The position numbers and the translations under genes are program-made. The notes below the pieces were generated by a model. The model had not been told where the DNA came from and ran no database searches. It saw nothing but the letters and a program-made list of their open reading frames with translations. From the NCBI GenBank assembly GCA_016791025.1, contig JAEUNX010000079.1:1-39791 (forward strand): a DNA stretch of 39,791 nt, in the 5' to 3' direction. Origin of the DNA: Zoogloeaceae bacterium. Its GTDB lineage: Bacteria; Pseudomonadota; Gammaproteobacteria; Burkholderiales; Rhodocyclaceae. This document shows, one piece after another, positions 32,849 to 39,791 of the stretch (the first letter of the stretch is position 1; each line of letters opens with the position of its first letter).

Positions 32849-32910
32849 TGCACCATCCTGATCCGGGTTGCACCGTCTTAATGCACCTGCACTGCGCGGT
32901 GCATTAAGAC
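32849..32910. promoter_or_regulatory. TGCACC repeats and 13-bp inverted repeat (candidate NtrC enhancer; dsbB 3' end)
   Basis: TGCACC occurs at 32849-32854, 32869-32874 and 32882-32887, and GGTGCA at 32898-32903. The last two lie in perfect 13-bp arms, GTCTTAATGCACC (32875-32887) and GGTGCATTAAGAC (32898-32910), which cover the dsbB stop codon. The position, about 175-235 bp upstream of the nirB start, suits an NtrC enhancer. It may also be a 3'-end hairpin for dsbB, although no T-tract follows. Confidence 0.5.
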
Positions 32911-33410
32911 CGCGGCGCGGGCTGCCTCATTGCGACAATGGCGGCGAGGGCGATCAGGACAAACGCTGCCAAGGACCAGTTGGCGATGGAAAGCCCCAGG
33001 AATGTCCAGTCGATGGCCGTGCAGTCCCCCGCCCCGCGAAAGATCATTGGAAGCGATGACGACAGGGGAAAGCTTTCCAGCATGTAGCTCAGGCTCGGGC
33101 CGCATTCGGCCAAGTCAGGGGGAAAGCGCTGGATGTAACTCTGCCAGGCGGCGATCCCCGCACCGAGGACACTAGCGATCACCAAGAGGCCACCATAAAA
33201 CAGACGGGCGCGTTGGCGGCGCGGGCCATGGAGGGTCGCTGCGATGGCAACGAGGATGACCGTCGAGAAGGCGTAGCGCTGGAGGATGCATAGCGGACAG
33301 GGCTCCAGGTGTCCGCCATATTGGAGGTACAGGCCGTAAGAGATGAGACCAATGCAAACCAAAGCAAGGGTTGCAAAAGGCAGGCGGGGACGCCGGAGGA
33401 ACGCCAGCAT
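32904..33410 (-). CDS. dsbB: Disulfide bond formation protein DsbB
   Basis: DsbB reoxidises periplasmic DsbA and passes electrons to quinone. The 168-residue protein has four membrane segments, the first periplasmic pair in EPCPLCILQRYAF (CxxC) and the second pair as Cys in LAECGPSLSYML and GAGDCTAI, the full DsbB set. I use the ATG at 33410; a GTG at 33422 is in frame and equally possible, and neither has a good ribosome site. It sits between nasA and nirB on the same strand with no obvious functional link. Confidence 0.92.
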   Translation of the reverse strand: MLAFLRRPRLPFATLALVCIGLISYGLYLQYGGHLEPCPLCILQRYAFSTVILVAIAATLHGPRRQRARLFYGGLLVIASVLGAGIAAWQSYIQRFPPDLAECGPSLSYMLESFPLSSSLPMIFRGAGDCTAIDWTFLGLSIANWSLAAFVLIALAAIVAMRQPAPRS

Positions 33411-33452
33411 TGGGAGTCGCACAGGGGGTTAGCCGGCCCCTATTCTAGCGTG

Positions 33453-33472
33453 GGGCGCCATTTCTGGCGCCC
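33453..33472. terminator. Hairpin between nasA and dsbB
   Basis: GGGCGCCA and TGGCGCCC are perfect 8-bp arms around TTTC, 32 bp downstream of the nasA stop. No T-tract follows on the minus strand, so it may be a weak terminator or an mRNA 3'-end stabiliser. Confidence 0.5.
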
Positions 33473-33503
33473 GGCAAAGGAGGGTCGGCAGTCCGTCGAA
33501 GGG

Positions 33504-36242
33504 CTAGGCGGCCGCCTTCGGCTGGTTACCTGAGGTTGCACTGAGCCGCTTCAGTTCAGGAACGCAGGACCCGCAGTTGGTGCCGCAGCGGGTCCGTGCT
33601 TGTAGTTGATCAAGGGTCTCGCCACCGCGGAAAGCCGCCACGATGTCGTCTTCGGCCACGTCGAAGCAGTTGCAGATCACCTTGCCCCGAGTGCTCTTGC
33701 CGGCGGGCGGCTGGGTGACCGGTGCGAGGAGCCAGGGCCGGACCGGGGTGGCCGATTCGCCCCGCACCATGAGGTCGGCAAGCCAATCGGAGGCCTGGGC
33801 TTCTCCGGCCAGACGTACGGCAACCAACCGGTCATCTTCCACCAGAGCCTGTTTGGCGATGTCGCGCCGAACGTCCTTGTACGACAGCACCCGGGTGGGG
33901 TCGTCAAGACCGAGTTCCTCGTCGAGGGTTGCCAACATGCCGGCGTCGAGAGTCTCGGCGCGGGCCTTGAGAACCACGACTGACTGCTCTCGCCCCGCCA
34001 GAGTCAAACTGGCATAGGGGAAGCGATCAAGAAGAGGCCGCAGGCGCTCCATCAGATCGAGGGCATTATCTTCCGGACTCGATCCTGTGCGACGCATGGC
34101 CACCAGAGTCTCTCCGGCGGTGAATTTTTCCACCTGGACCACCGCGTGCTTGAGTTCTGGCTGCTTGGAATAAGGGTCGGTCGCAGGCGGAGTCAGCGTA
34201 TTGGCACCGAGCCCGGCCATGGCGTTAGCGCCCCAATGCATGGGGAGGAAGCACTGACCCGGGCGAAGGGTCGCTGAGGCGAGTACCTTCACCACGATTT
34301 CTCCGCGTTTGGCGCGCACAGTGACGAGGTCACCGTCCTTCAGACTGCGCCGTGCCATGTCATCGGCGTGCATGTGGAGGAGCGGTTCGGCTTCATGACT
34401 GTACAGTCGCGCCACCAGACCTGTCCGGCTCATGCCATGCCATTGGTCTCGCAGCCGGCCGGTGATCAAATGGAGGGGGTAACGAGCATTCGGCGTCTCA
34501 GCCGTCGGCTTGTGCTCAGTGGCCACAAAGCGGGCTTTGCCGCTCGGTGTGGGAAAGATGCCATCCTCGTATAGACGCACTTTACCCGCCTGGGCGCCGT
34601 CCGGGTACGGCCACTGTTGAGGGCCGGTGTTTTCTAGTATCGAGTAGGAAAGGCCGGTGATGTCGAGATCCCGGCCTCGGGTGCTTTCCCGGTGCTCAAG
34701 CCACACCGATTCGGGCGTGGCGTAGGGGAACATGCGCTCTGCTTGTTCCTTCTTGCCCAGCAGGGCACCCAGACGCCGGGCGAAATCCACCCCGACCGCC
34801 CAATCGTGGCGGGCCTCACCCGGCGCGGGTACAGCGGACAGAACGCGCGTGATGCGGCGTTCCGAATTGGTCACCGTGCCCTCCTTCTCACCCCAGGTGG
34901 TGGCGGGGAGGAGCAGGTCGGCGTAGCGGCAGGTCTCCGTGTGGGCGAAGGCCTCTTGGACAATTACGAACTCCGCGCAGGCAAGGGCCTCATGGACCAG
35001 CGCCTGATCCGGCAGCGACTGGGCCGGATTGGTGCATACGATCCACACCGCCTTGACGTCGCCGGACTTGAGCGCCTGGAACAGTTCTACGGCGCTCTTT
35101 CCGGGTTTGTCCGGGACCTGGTCGACCCCCCACAGGGCTGCGACCTCTGCGCGATGGGCGGGGTTGGCCATGTCCCGATGCGCCGAGATCAGATTGGCCA
35201 GTCCGCCGACTTCCCGGCCGCCCATCGCATTGGGCTGCCCGGTCAAAGAGAAAGGGCCGGCGCCAGGCCGGCCAATCTGGCCAGTGGCCAGGTGGAGGTT
35301 GATGAGGGCCGCGTTGTTGTGGCTGCCGAAGGAGAATTGATTGAGCCCCTGGCAATACATGGAAAGCGTGGCCTTGGAGGTCGCAAACCACTCTGCCGCC
35401 TGCTCGATATCTTTTTTTTCCAGGCCGCAGATGCTGGCGGCCATGGCGGGCGTGTATTCCCGCACGATTTTTTTGAGGGCATCGAAACCCTCGGTGTGGG
35501 CATCCACGTAGGCGCGATCGACCCAGCCTTCCCACAGCATGACGTGGAGCATGGCATTGCACAGGGCGATGTCGGTGCCCGGAAGGAGGGCCAAATGGAG
35601 GTCCGCTGCCTCGGCGGTATCCGTGCGACGCGGGTCGATCACCACCATCTTCATGGCCGGATTGGCTTTGCGGGCATCTTCGACCCGGCGAAAGGCGATG
35701 GGATGGGCGAAGGCGGTGTTGCTTCCGCTGATGAAGAGGCAGTCGGTGAGGCTGATGTCCTCGTAGCTGGCCGGCGGGGCGTCGGCCCCCAGTGTCATCT
35801 TGTAACCGGCCACGGCACTCGACATGCACAGGCGGGAATTGGTGTCGAGGTTGTTGGTGCCGATCAAACCTTTGACCAGCTTGTTGAAGACGTAATAGTC
35901 CTCGGTGAGGAGCTGACCTGCGCCATACACCGCCACCGCGTCGGGGCCGTGTTGCTGGATGATCGCAGCAAAGCGTTGGGCGGCGTGATCGAGGGCTGCA
36001 TCCCAACTGACTCGACTGCGCGGCTCTTCACGGGATGGGCGCAGTTCCGGGTGCAGGGCCCGAACGGCCAAGGTTTCCGGGGCGGCAGAAAGGTGGAGCG
36101 TGGCGCCTTTGGTGCACAGACGACCGAAATTGGCCGGATGGTCGGGGTCTCCCCGTACGCCTGTCACGCGGCCGTCTTGGTGCTCAATGATGACGCCACA
36201 GCCGACGCCGCAATAACAACAGGTGGAACGGGTTTCTGCCAT
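33504..36242 (-). CDS. nasA: Assimilatory nitrate reductase catalytic subunit NasA
   Basis: NasA reduces nitrate to nitrite in the cytoplasm at a bis-MGD molybdenum centre. The 912-residue protein starts with the [4Fe-4S] motif STCCYCGVGCGV and the later Cys in GRLCTKG. It continues with molybdopterin oxidoreductase signatures (SRLCMSSAVAGYK, HPIAFRRVEDAR, QGLNQFSFGSHNN, HLITGRLRDQWHGMSRTG). A C-terminal BFD-like [2Fe-2S] domain (VICNCFDVAEDDIV, CGTNCGSCVPEL) probably receives electrons. No separate NasB-type reductase is in the window. The ATG at 36242 follows AAGGAG; the upstream frame to 36338 is promoter DNA. A sigma-54-like site lies 27 bp upstream. Confidence 0.96.
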   Translation of the reverse strand: MAETRSTCCYCGVGCGVIIEHQDGRVTGVRGDPDHPANFGRLCTKGATLHLSAAPETLAVRALHPELRPSREEPRSRVSWDAALDHAAQRFAAIIQQHGPDAVAVYGAGQLLTEDYYVFNKLVKGLIGTNNLDTNSRLCMSSAVAGYKMTLGADAPPASYEDISLTDCLFISGSNTAFAHPIAFRRVEDARKANPAMKMVVIDPRRTDTAEAADLHLALLPGTDIALCNAMLHVMLWEGWVDRAYVDAHTEGFDALKKIVREYTPAMAASICGLEKKDIEQAAEWFATSKATLSMYCQGLNQFSFGSHNNAALINLHLATGQIGRPGAGPFSLTGQPNAMGGREVGGLANLISAHRDMANPAHRAEVAALWGVDQVPDKPGKSAVELFQALKSGDVKAVWIVCTNPAQSLPDQALVHEALACAEFVIVQEAFAHTETCRYADLLLPATTWGEKEGTVTNSERRITRVLSAVPAPGEARHDWAVGVDFARRLGALLGKKEQAERMFPYATPESVWLEHRESTRGRDLDITGLSYSILENTGPQQWPYPDGAQAGKVRLYEDGIFPTPSGKARFVATEHKPTAETPNARYPLHLITGRLRDQWHGMSRTGLVARLYSHEAEPLLHMHADDMARRSLKDGDLVTVRAKRGEIVVKVLASATLRPGQCFLPMHWGANAMAGLGANTLTPPATDPYSKQPELKHAVVQVEKFTAGETLVAMRRTGSSPEDNALDLMERLRPLLDRFPYASLTLAGREQSVVVLKARAETLDAGMLATLDEELGLDDPTRVLSYKDVRRDIAKQALVEDDRLVAVRLAGEAQASDWLADLMVRGESATPVRPWLLAPVTQPPAGKSTRGKVICNCFDVAEDDIVAAFRGGETLDQLQARTRCGTNCGSCVPELKRLSATSGNQPKAAA

Positions 36243-36268
36243 GCTGAACTCCTTGGTGGAGCCGCTAA

Positions 36269-36284
36269 AGCAGGAAACGTGCCG
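36269..36284 (-). promoter_or_regulatory. Candidate sigma-54 promoter of nasA
   Basis: The minus strand reads CGGCACGTTTCCTGCT: GG-N10-GC spacing with two mismatches. The start would be near 36258, leaving about 16 nt of untranslated leader, so NasT attenuation is not expected here. Confidence 0.55.
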
Positions 36285-36315
36285 TCTTGGCATGCCCCAA
36301 GATTGGCGCGTTTCC
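36273..36315. other. Long nested inverted repeat overlapping the nasA promoter
   Basis: GGAAACG (36273-36279) pairs with CGTTTCC (36309-36315). Inside are GCC/GGC and TCTTGG/CCAAGA, giving a 16-bp stem with small mismatches and a 6-base loop. The arm overlaps the -12/-24 site. It could be an operator, or the 3'-end hairpin of the small upstream gene. Confidence 0.55.
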
Positions 36316-36353
36316 TGGGGGTCGGGCGGCATATTCATTCCGCCGGGGTGGAT

Positions 36354-36385
36354 GGCGGTGCATCAGGTGCTCCCGACGCACCGCC
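36354..36385. promoter_or_regulatory. GGTGC/GCACC inverted repeat upstream of nasA
   Basis: GGCGGTGC (36354-36361) and GCACCGCC (36378-36385) are perfect 8-bp arms, with another GGTGC at 36366-36370. They lie about 95-125 bp upstream of the predicted nasA start. NtrC-like half-sites are present, but the order (GGTGC before GCACC) is the reverse of the classic operator, so identity is unsure. Confidence 0.3.
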
Positions 36386-36405
36386 CTGGGGCGCAGGCGC
36401 GGGGC

Positions 36406-36615
36406 CTATTCCTCGGATTTCTTTGGTACGAGCGAGGCGGCCAGCGCAGTGGGCACCTCGGCGTAACTGTTCAGCAGCTTCGACCAGGCGGTTGGGTCAG
36501 GAAGGGTACCCGTCAGGAAGGGCGCGACCGGCCAGGCCAGGACAAGTGGCAATTCGCTGCTGTACTGCCAGAGGTCCATCCAGGGCATGTGGGGCGGAGC
36601 GGGCTTCTTTTCCAT
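36406..36615 (-). CDS. Small protein of unknown function between ybiB and nasA
   Basis: A 69-residue frame starting MEKKPAPPHMPWMDLW and ending in a charged KKSEE tail. The middle (ELPLVLAWPVAPFLTG) is mildly hydrophobic and Pro/Trp-rich but too broken for a clear membrane helix. I chose the ATG at 36615 because AAGGA lies 5 bp upstream; the ATG at 36621 abuts the same motif. It follows ybiB by about 42 bp and precedes nasA on the same strand. I do not recognise a family. Confidence 0.6.
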   Translation of the reverse strand: MEKKPAPPHMPWMDLWQYSSELPLVLAWPVAPFLTGTLPDPTAWSKLLNSYAEVPTALAASLVPKKSEE

Positions 36616-36657
36616 GGTCATCCTTTTCAGACGTCGGGGTGGGCGGCGGTAGGCCGC

Positions 36658-37578
36658 TCAGGGCTGGCAGGCCAGGTGCTTCAAGGCTCGCACCTGGATC
36701 AGGATCGGTTCAGGGATCGGCAGTTCTCCGCCCAGCATTCGGCGGATGCAGGCCACGTTGTCCTCGACGGACGGGCTGTCGGGGAAACCTGGGATCGGCG
36801 GTGCGCCACCTTCCGCCGCTTCGGCGAGTACCATCGCCTCGCCGTGATGAAATCCCTCCAGACGTGGGCAACGGCGAGGGTTGGCGTAGGCCTCGCCCTC
36901 GGTGCCGCGCAACAGCAACGCGGAGCTACTGTCGGAGCACAAGTGAATGTGCATCCGCTCAAGATATTCCGGGTGGGTCACCGCGACAACTCGCACACTC
37001 CGTCCCAGGCAAGGGTCTATGAGCTTGGCCACCGTGTGTCCGCTGTTACGCAAGCCCAGCCGTGGACGTAGGGCAAGCAGCCGCGCCAGACCAGGCACCA
37101 GGAGATCGAGCTTGACGCACGCCAAGCCGCCCTCCCGCAGTTGCCCCTCCACGCCAGCAAGATCAGCGGCCGGATGAATTTCCAGTGCTGCCAGGAGAGC
37201 GAAGGGGCTTACTCGGGCGTCGAAATCGTGACGCCCCTGGATCAGCACGGGCACGCCCTCTTTGACCAGCAGCAGGGCGACAAGGGGCATGAGGTTGGGC
37301 TGTCGGCGCGCACCGTTGTAGGTGGGTAGCACGACACACCGGGGCCCGGCGGGAACGGCCAACTGGGGGGTGCGGGCCTGCAGGGCCGCCATGAATCCAC
37401 GCAACTCGGCTGAAGTCTCACCCTTGATGCGCATCGAAAGGACAATGGCTCCCAATTCCAGGTCGGGAACCTCCCCATCCAGCATCGCCCCAAACAGCGC
37501 CTCGGCCTGGTCGACGCCCAAGGGCGCGGCGCCTTTGGCGCCCCGGCCGATTTCCTTGATAAAGGGAGCGAATTTCAT
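36658..37578 (-). CDS. ybiB: YbiB (TrpD2) family DNA-binding protein
   Basis: A 306-residue protein related to anthranilate phosphoribosyltransferase (TrpD) that in YbiB/TrpD2 serves as a nucleic-acid-binding protein and not in tryptophan synthesis. Visible family stretches are FIKEIGRGAKGAAPLG, LGAIVLSMRIKGET, LPTYNGARRQPNLMPLVALLL, GLRNSGHTVAKLIDP and a C-terminal GGELPIPEPILIQV. The ATG at 37578 is the natural start. Genes of this family are commonly found beside nasA in betaproteobacteria, which fits here; its role in nitrate assimilation is unclear. Confidence 0.88.
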   Translation of the reverse strand: MKFAPFIKEIGRGAKGAAPLGVDQAEALFGAMLDGEVPDLELGAIVLSMRIKGETSAELRGFMAALQARTPQLAVPAGPRCVVLPTYNGARRQPNLMPLVALLLVKEGVPVLIQGRHDFDARVSPFALLAALEIHPAADLAGVEGQLREGGLACVKLDLLVPGLARLLALRPRLGLRNSGHTVAKLIDPCLGRSVRVVAVTHPEYLERMHIHLCSDSSSALLLRGTEGEAYANPRRCPRLEGFHHGEAMVLAEAAEGGAPPIPGFPDSPSVEDNVACIRRMLGGELPIPEPILIQVRALKHLACQP

Positions 37579-37753
37579 GGGGTAGATTTTTTGTGCAGTG
37601 CACTATCGTTGGGAAAGCTTAGCGTTTCCTGATGCTGAGGGAAAGGTATTTTCTCGTCGATGCAAATTTTGAGGTCCGGGCGTCCAGTTTGTGCTGCAGG
37701 CAAGGCGCTACAATTTTGCGCGTCTATCGATTCGAAGATCAGGGTGGTGTGGC
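37579..37753. promoter_or_regulatory. Divergent spacer between ybiB and dehydrogenase genes
   Basis: This 175-bp spacer contains an 11-bp palindrome GTGCAGTGCAC (37593-37603) close to the ybiB start, a possible operator. No sigma-54 spacing was found. No confident -35/-10 pair was assigned. Confidence 0.4.
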
Positions 37754-38635
37754 GTGAAAATCGGATTCATTGGATTGGGACTCATGGGTCGGCCCATGGC
37801 CCTGAACTTGATCAAGGCTGGCCATGCGGTCGCCGTCTGGGCACGGCGGGCGGAATCTCGCAAGCCGCTGGTTGAGGCGGGTGCGAGGGAATGCGCCAGC
37901 GCGGCGGAGGTGGCGCGGGCTTCTGAGGTGGTAGTGAGTTGCGTGGCCGACGGGCAGGACGTCGCCCAGGTCGCCCTCGGGCCTGAGGGCGTCGCCGAGG
38001 GGGCGGGGCCAGGTCTGGTTTATGTGGACATGAGCACCATCGCGCCGTCCGCAGCCCAGCAGATTTCCCGGGGCATGGCCGAGCGCGGTATCGACATGCT
38101 CGACGCGCCGGTTTCCGGCGGCGAGGTGGGTGCGATCGCGGGAACCTTGACCATCATGGTCGGGGGGTCCGAGGCGGCTTTTCAGCGTGCGCTGCCGGCT
38201 TTCCAGGCTATGGGCAAGACCGTCACCTGGGTCGGTGGGCCCGGCGCCGGCCAGGTTGCCAAGGCCTGCAATCAGATCCTCACCGGGGTGGGGGTGGCGG
38301 CGGTGGCCGAGGCCCTCAACTTCGCCCGCCAGAGCGGCGTTGATCCCGCCCGGGTGCGGGAAGCCCTGCTGGGGGGCTTCGCCTACAGCCGCATCCTGGA
38401 AAACCATGGTCAGCGCATGCTAGATCGCAATTTCAAGCCCGGCTTCAAGGCCTGGATGCATCAGAAGGACATGCGGATCGTGATGGAGGAGGCCCACCGC
38501 CTGGGGCTGGCCCTGCCATCGGCGGCCGCGACGGCCCAGATGTTCAATGCCATGGTGGGAAGCGGCCTCGGCGAAGAGGACTCGATTGCCATGCTCAAGC
38601 TCTTTGAGCGGATGAGCGGCGGAGCGAGCGAATGA
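37754..38635 (+). CDS. NAD(P)-dependent beta-hydroxyacid dehydrogenase (first of tandem pair)
   Basis: A 293-residue enzyme of the 3-hydroxyisobutyrate/tartronate semialdehyde reductase family. The Rossmann motif IGFIGLGLMGRPMALNL opens the protein; the substrate loop DAPVSGGEVGA lies near residue 120 and the catalytic-lysine region GQVAKACNQ near 172. I chose the GTG at 37754 because the protein should start just before KIGFIGLG; the longer ATG frame from 37691 has no homology-like sequence. Its TGA overlaps the next gene's ATG. The substrate is not decided; 2-hydroxy-3-oxopropionate is one candidate. Confidence 0.9.
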   Translation: MKIGFIGLGLMGRPMALNLIKAGHAVAVWARRAESRKPLVEAGARECASAAEVARASEVVVSCVADGQDVAQVALGPEGVAEGAGPGLVYVDMSTIAPSAAQQISRGMAERGIDMLDAPVSGGEVGAIAGTLTIMVGGSEAAFQRALPAFQAMGKTVTWVGGPGAGQVAKACNQILTGVGVAAVAEALNFARQSGVDPARVREALLGGFAYSRILENHGQRMLDRNFKPGFKAWMHQKDMRIVMEEAHRLGLALPSAAATAQMFNAMVGSGLGEEDSIAMLKLFERMSGGASE

Positions 38636-39510
38636 GGGTTGGCTGGATCGGCCTTGGCGTGATGGGGCGGCCCATGGCCGGGCACCTCCTCGCGGCGGGT
38701 CATGACGTGGCGATCTGGGCGCGCAATCCGGCCGCGGAAGCGCTCCTGGCGAACCAGGGCTACGCGCTGTGTGCCAGTCCGGCCGAACTCGCCGCCCGCA
38801 GCGACGTGGTCATCACCATTGTTACTTCCAGCGCCGACGTCGAGGGACTGGCCTTCGGGTCCGCGGGCCTGGCGGAAGGCTTTGGGCCGGGCAGTGTGCA
38901 TGTGGACATGAGCACCATTGCGCCGTCCATGGCCCGCAGTCTCGGCGAGCGCTATGCGGCCCGGGGCCTGGCCTGGGTGGATGCGCCGGTGTCGGGAGGC
39001 GAGGCGGGCGCGCGCAACGCGACGTTGGCGATCATGGCCGGCGCGGAGGCGGGCGTCCTAGATCGGGTGCGGCCGCTTCTGCTTACCCTGGGTAAAACTC
39101 TTGTCCATGTCGGCCCGCCAGGGGCGGGGCAGGTGGCCAAAGCCTGCAACCAACTCGTCATGGTGGCCGCCATCGAAGCCTGCGCCGAAGCGATGAGGCT
39201 CGCTGCGGCGAGCGGGGTGGATCTGGCCGCGGTGCGCACGGCGCTCCTGGGCGGCTCGGCGACGAGTCGGGTCATGGAGGTGATGGGGGACCGGATGGTG
39301 CGCCGCGACTTTGCGGCGGGCATCGAGGCGCGTCTCCACCACAAGGATTTCGGCCTGGTGCTCCAGGAGGCGGTGGCCCTGGGGTGCCCGCTGCCCATCG
39401 CGGCCCAGGTCTGGCAGCAACTCAATGCCCTCATGGGGCTGGGCTGGGGCCGGGACGACACGGCATCCTTGCTGCGGGTGCTGGAGGCTGAATCGAAGGG
39501 TCAGCCGTGA
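38632..39510 (+). CDS. NAD(P)-dependent beta-hydroxyacid dehydrogenase (second of tandem pair)
   Basis: A 292-residue paralogue of the preceding gene, with the same landmarks: VGWIGLGVMGRPMAGHL, VDMSTIAPSMAR, DAPVSGGEAGARNATL, GQVAKACNQLVMVAAIEA and HKDFGLVLQEA. The tandem arrangement and near-identical motifs point to a local duplication followed by divergence. Its ATG overlaps the upstream stop (ATGA) and its own TGA overlaps the next GTG (GTGA), so all three genes look translationally coupled. The pair may have split substrate range. Confidence 0.9.
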   Translation: MRVGWIGLGVMGRPMAGHLLAAGHDVAIWARNPAAEALLANQGYALCASPAELAARSDVVITIVTSSADVEGLAFGSAGLAEGFGPGSVHVDMSTIAPSMARSLGERYAARGLAWVDAPVSGGEAGARNATLAIMAGAEAGVLDRVRPLLLTLGKTLVHVGPPGAGQVAKACNQLVMVAAIEACAEAMRLAAASGVDLAAVRTALLGGSATSRVMEVMGDRMVRRDFAAGIEARLHHKDFGLVLQEAVALGCPLPIAAQVWQQLNALMGLGWGRDDTASLLRVLEAESKGQP

Positions 39511-39791
39511 AGCGTCGCACCTTTTTTCTCGTGATCGGCGCGGTGGCACTCACCGGATGTGGGGGCCTGACCCTGGGGCTTGATGCGCCAAAGGTGGCCC
39601 TGTCCGACATCCGCCTGGTGGGGGGCGGATTGGTGGAGCAGCGCTTTCTCCTCACCCTGCGCGTCACCAACCCCAATGATCGGGATCTCGAAGTCGACAC
39701 CCTCAGCTACGAGGTGGAACTCAACGGCGAACCCTTCGCCCACGGCACGAGACACAGCCCATTTACGCTCCGGGCCCTGGACGACACCTTG
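39507..39791 (+). CDS. LEA14/WHy-domain lipoprotein (3' end cut by window edge)
   Basis: The frame opens with a GTG overlapping the previous stop (GTGA) and is open for 95 codons to the window edge. The N-terminus is a lipoprotein signal (MKRRTFFLVIGAVALTGCGG), with the lipobox Cys at residue 18. The sequence after it (KVALSDIRLVGGGLVEQRF, LRVTNPNDRDLEVDTLSYEVELNG) has the NPN pattern of LEA type 2/WHy domains. Partial; function unknown. Confidence 0.82.
   Translation, partial: MKRRTFFLVIGAVALTGCGGLTLGLDAPKVALSDIRLVGGGLVEQRFLLTLRVTNPNDRDLEVDTLSYEVELNGEPFAHGTRHSPFTLRALDDTL

Noticed and set aside
34692..37022. 776-codon plus-strand open frame antisense to nasA, the small ORF and ybiB
   Set aside because: It is a shadow frame in GC-rich coding DNA: the minus strand encodes clear NasA and YbiB motifs, and the plus-strand translation shows no recognisable domain.

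Overview
The window is high-GC DNA with dense gene packing, many ATGA/GTGA stop-start overlaps and few spacers. Gene content and order point to a betaproteobacterium, probably Rhodocyclales-like: an assimilatory nitrate cluster with nasT, nasS, nrtA, nrtB, a fused nrtCD, a PP2C-kinase fusion, narK, nirBD, nasA and ybiB. The taxonomic call is inference. I saw no tRNA, rRNA, CRISPR array, insertion sequence or phage gene.

Layout. (1) 1-1863, minus strand: tssJ and an almost complete tssK of a type VI secretion locus. (2) 2077-5668: an outer-membrane barrel protein followed 7 bp later by an exported TPR-CHAT protease-like protein. (3) 5679-13146: mixed housekeeping and accessory genes: MFS exporter, carboxylesterase, PatB/MalY lyase, a small conserved protein, MBL hydrolase, Sel1 protein, TcdA, M23 peptidase and a single-domain CbiX-type chelatase. 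(4) 13212-18917: a three-gene signalling module: CHASE-PAS histidine kinase, receiver-HATPase protein and receiver-PAS-SpoIIE phosphatase. (5) 18969-25984: nasT, nasS, nrtA, nrtB, nrtCD on the plus strand. (6) 26103-26408: a PilZ protein. (7) 26437-37578, minus strand: PP2C-kinase, narK, nirD, a 33-residue ORF, nirB, dsbB, nasA, a small ORF and ybiB. (8) 37754-39791: two tandem beta-hydroxyacid dehydrogenases and the start of a LEA14-like lipoprotein.

How it fits together. NrtABCD and NarK import nitrate, NasA reduces it to nitrite, and NirBD reduces nitrite to ammonium. The CbiX-type chelatase could supply siroheme for NirB. NasS and NasT sense nitrate/nitrite and act on leader RNAs.

The main result is regulatory. 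Three leaders (nasS, nrtA, nirB) carry hairpins with six-base loops resembling ANTAR targets of NasT. In nasS and nrtA the second hairpin shares its 3' arm with an intrinsic terminator. In nirB there is no clear terminator; the shared arm can instead pair with the nirB Shine-Dalgarno, which suggests translational control. Five sites with sigma-54 -24/-12 spacing lie before nasT, nasS, nrtA, nirB and nasA. The nirB and nrtA sites also have NtrC-like half-sites and IHF-like sequences upstream. A terminator-antiterminator in front of nasS itself implies that NasT controls expression of its own inhibitor. All structures were found by eye and none was folded computationally.
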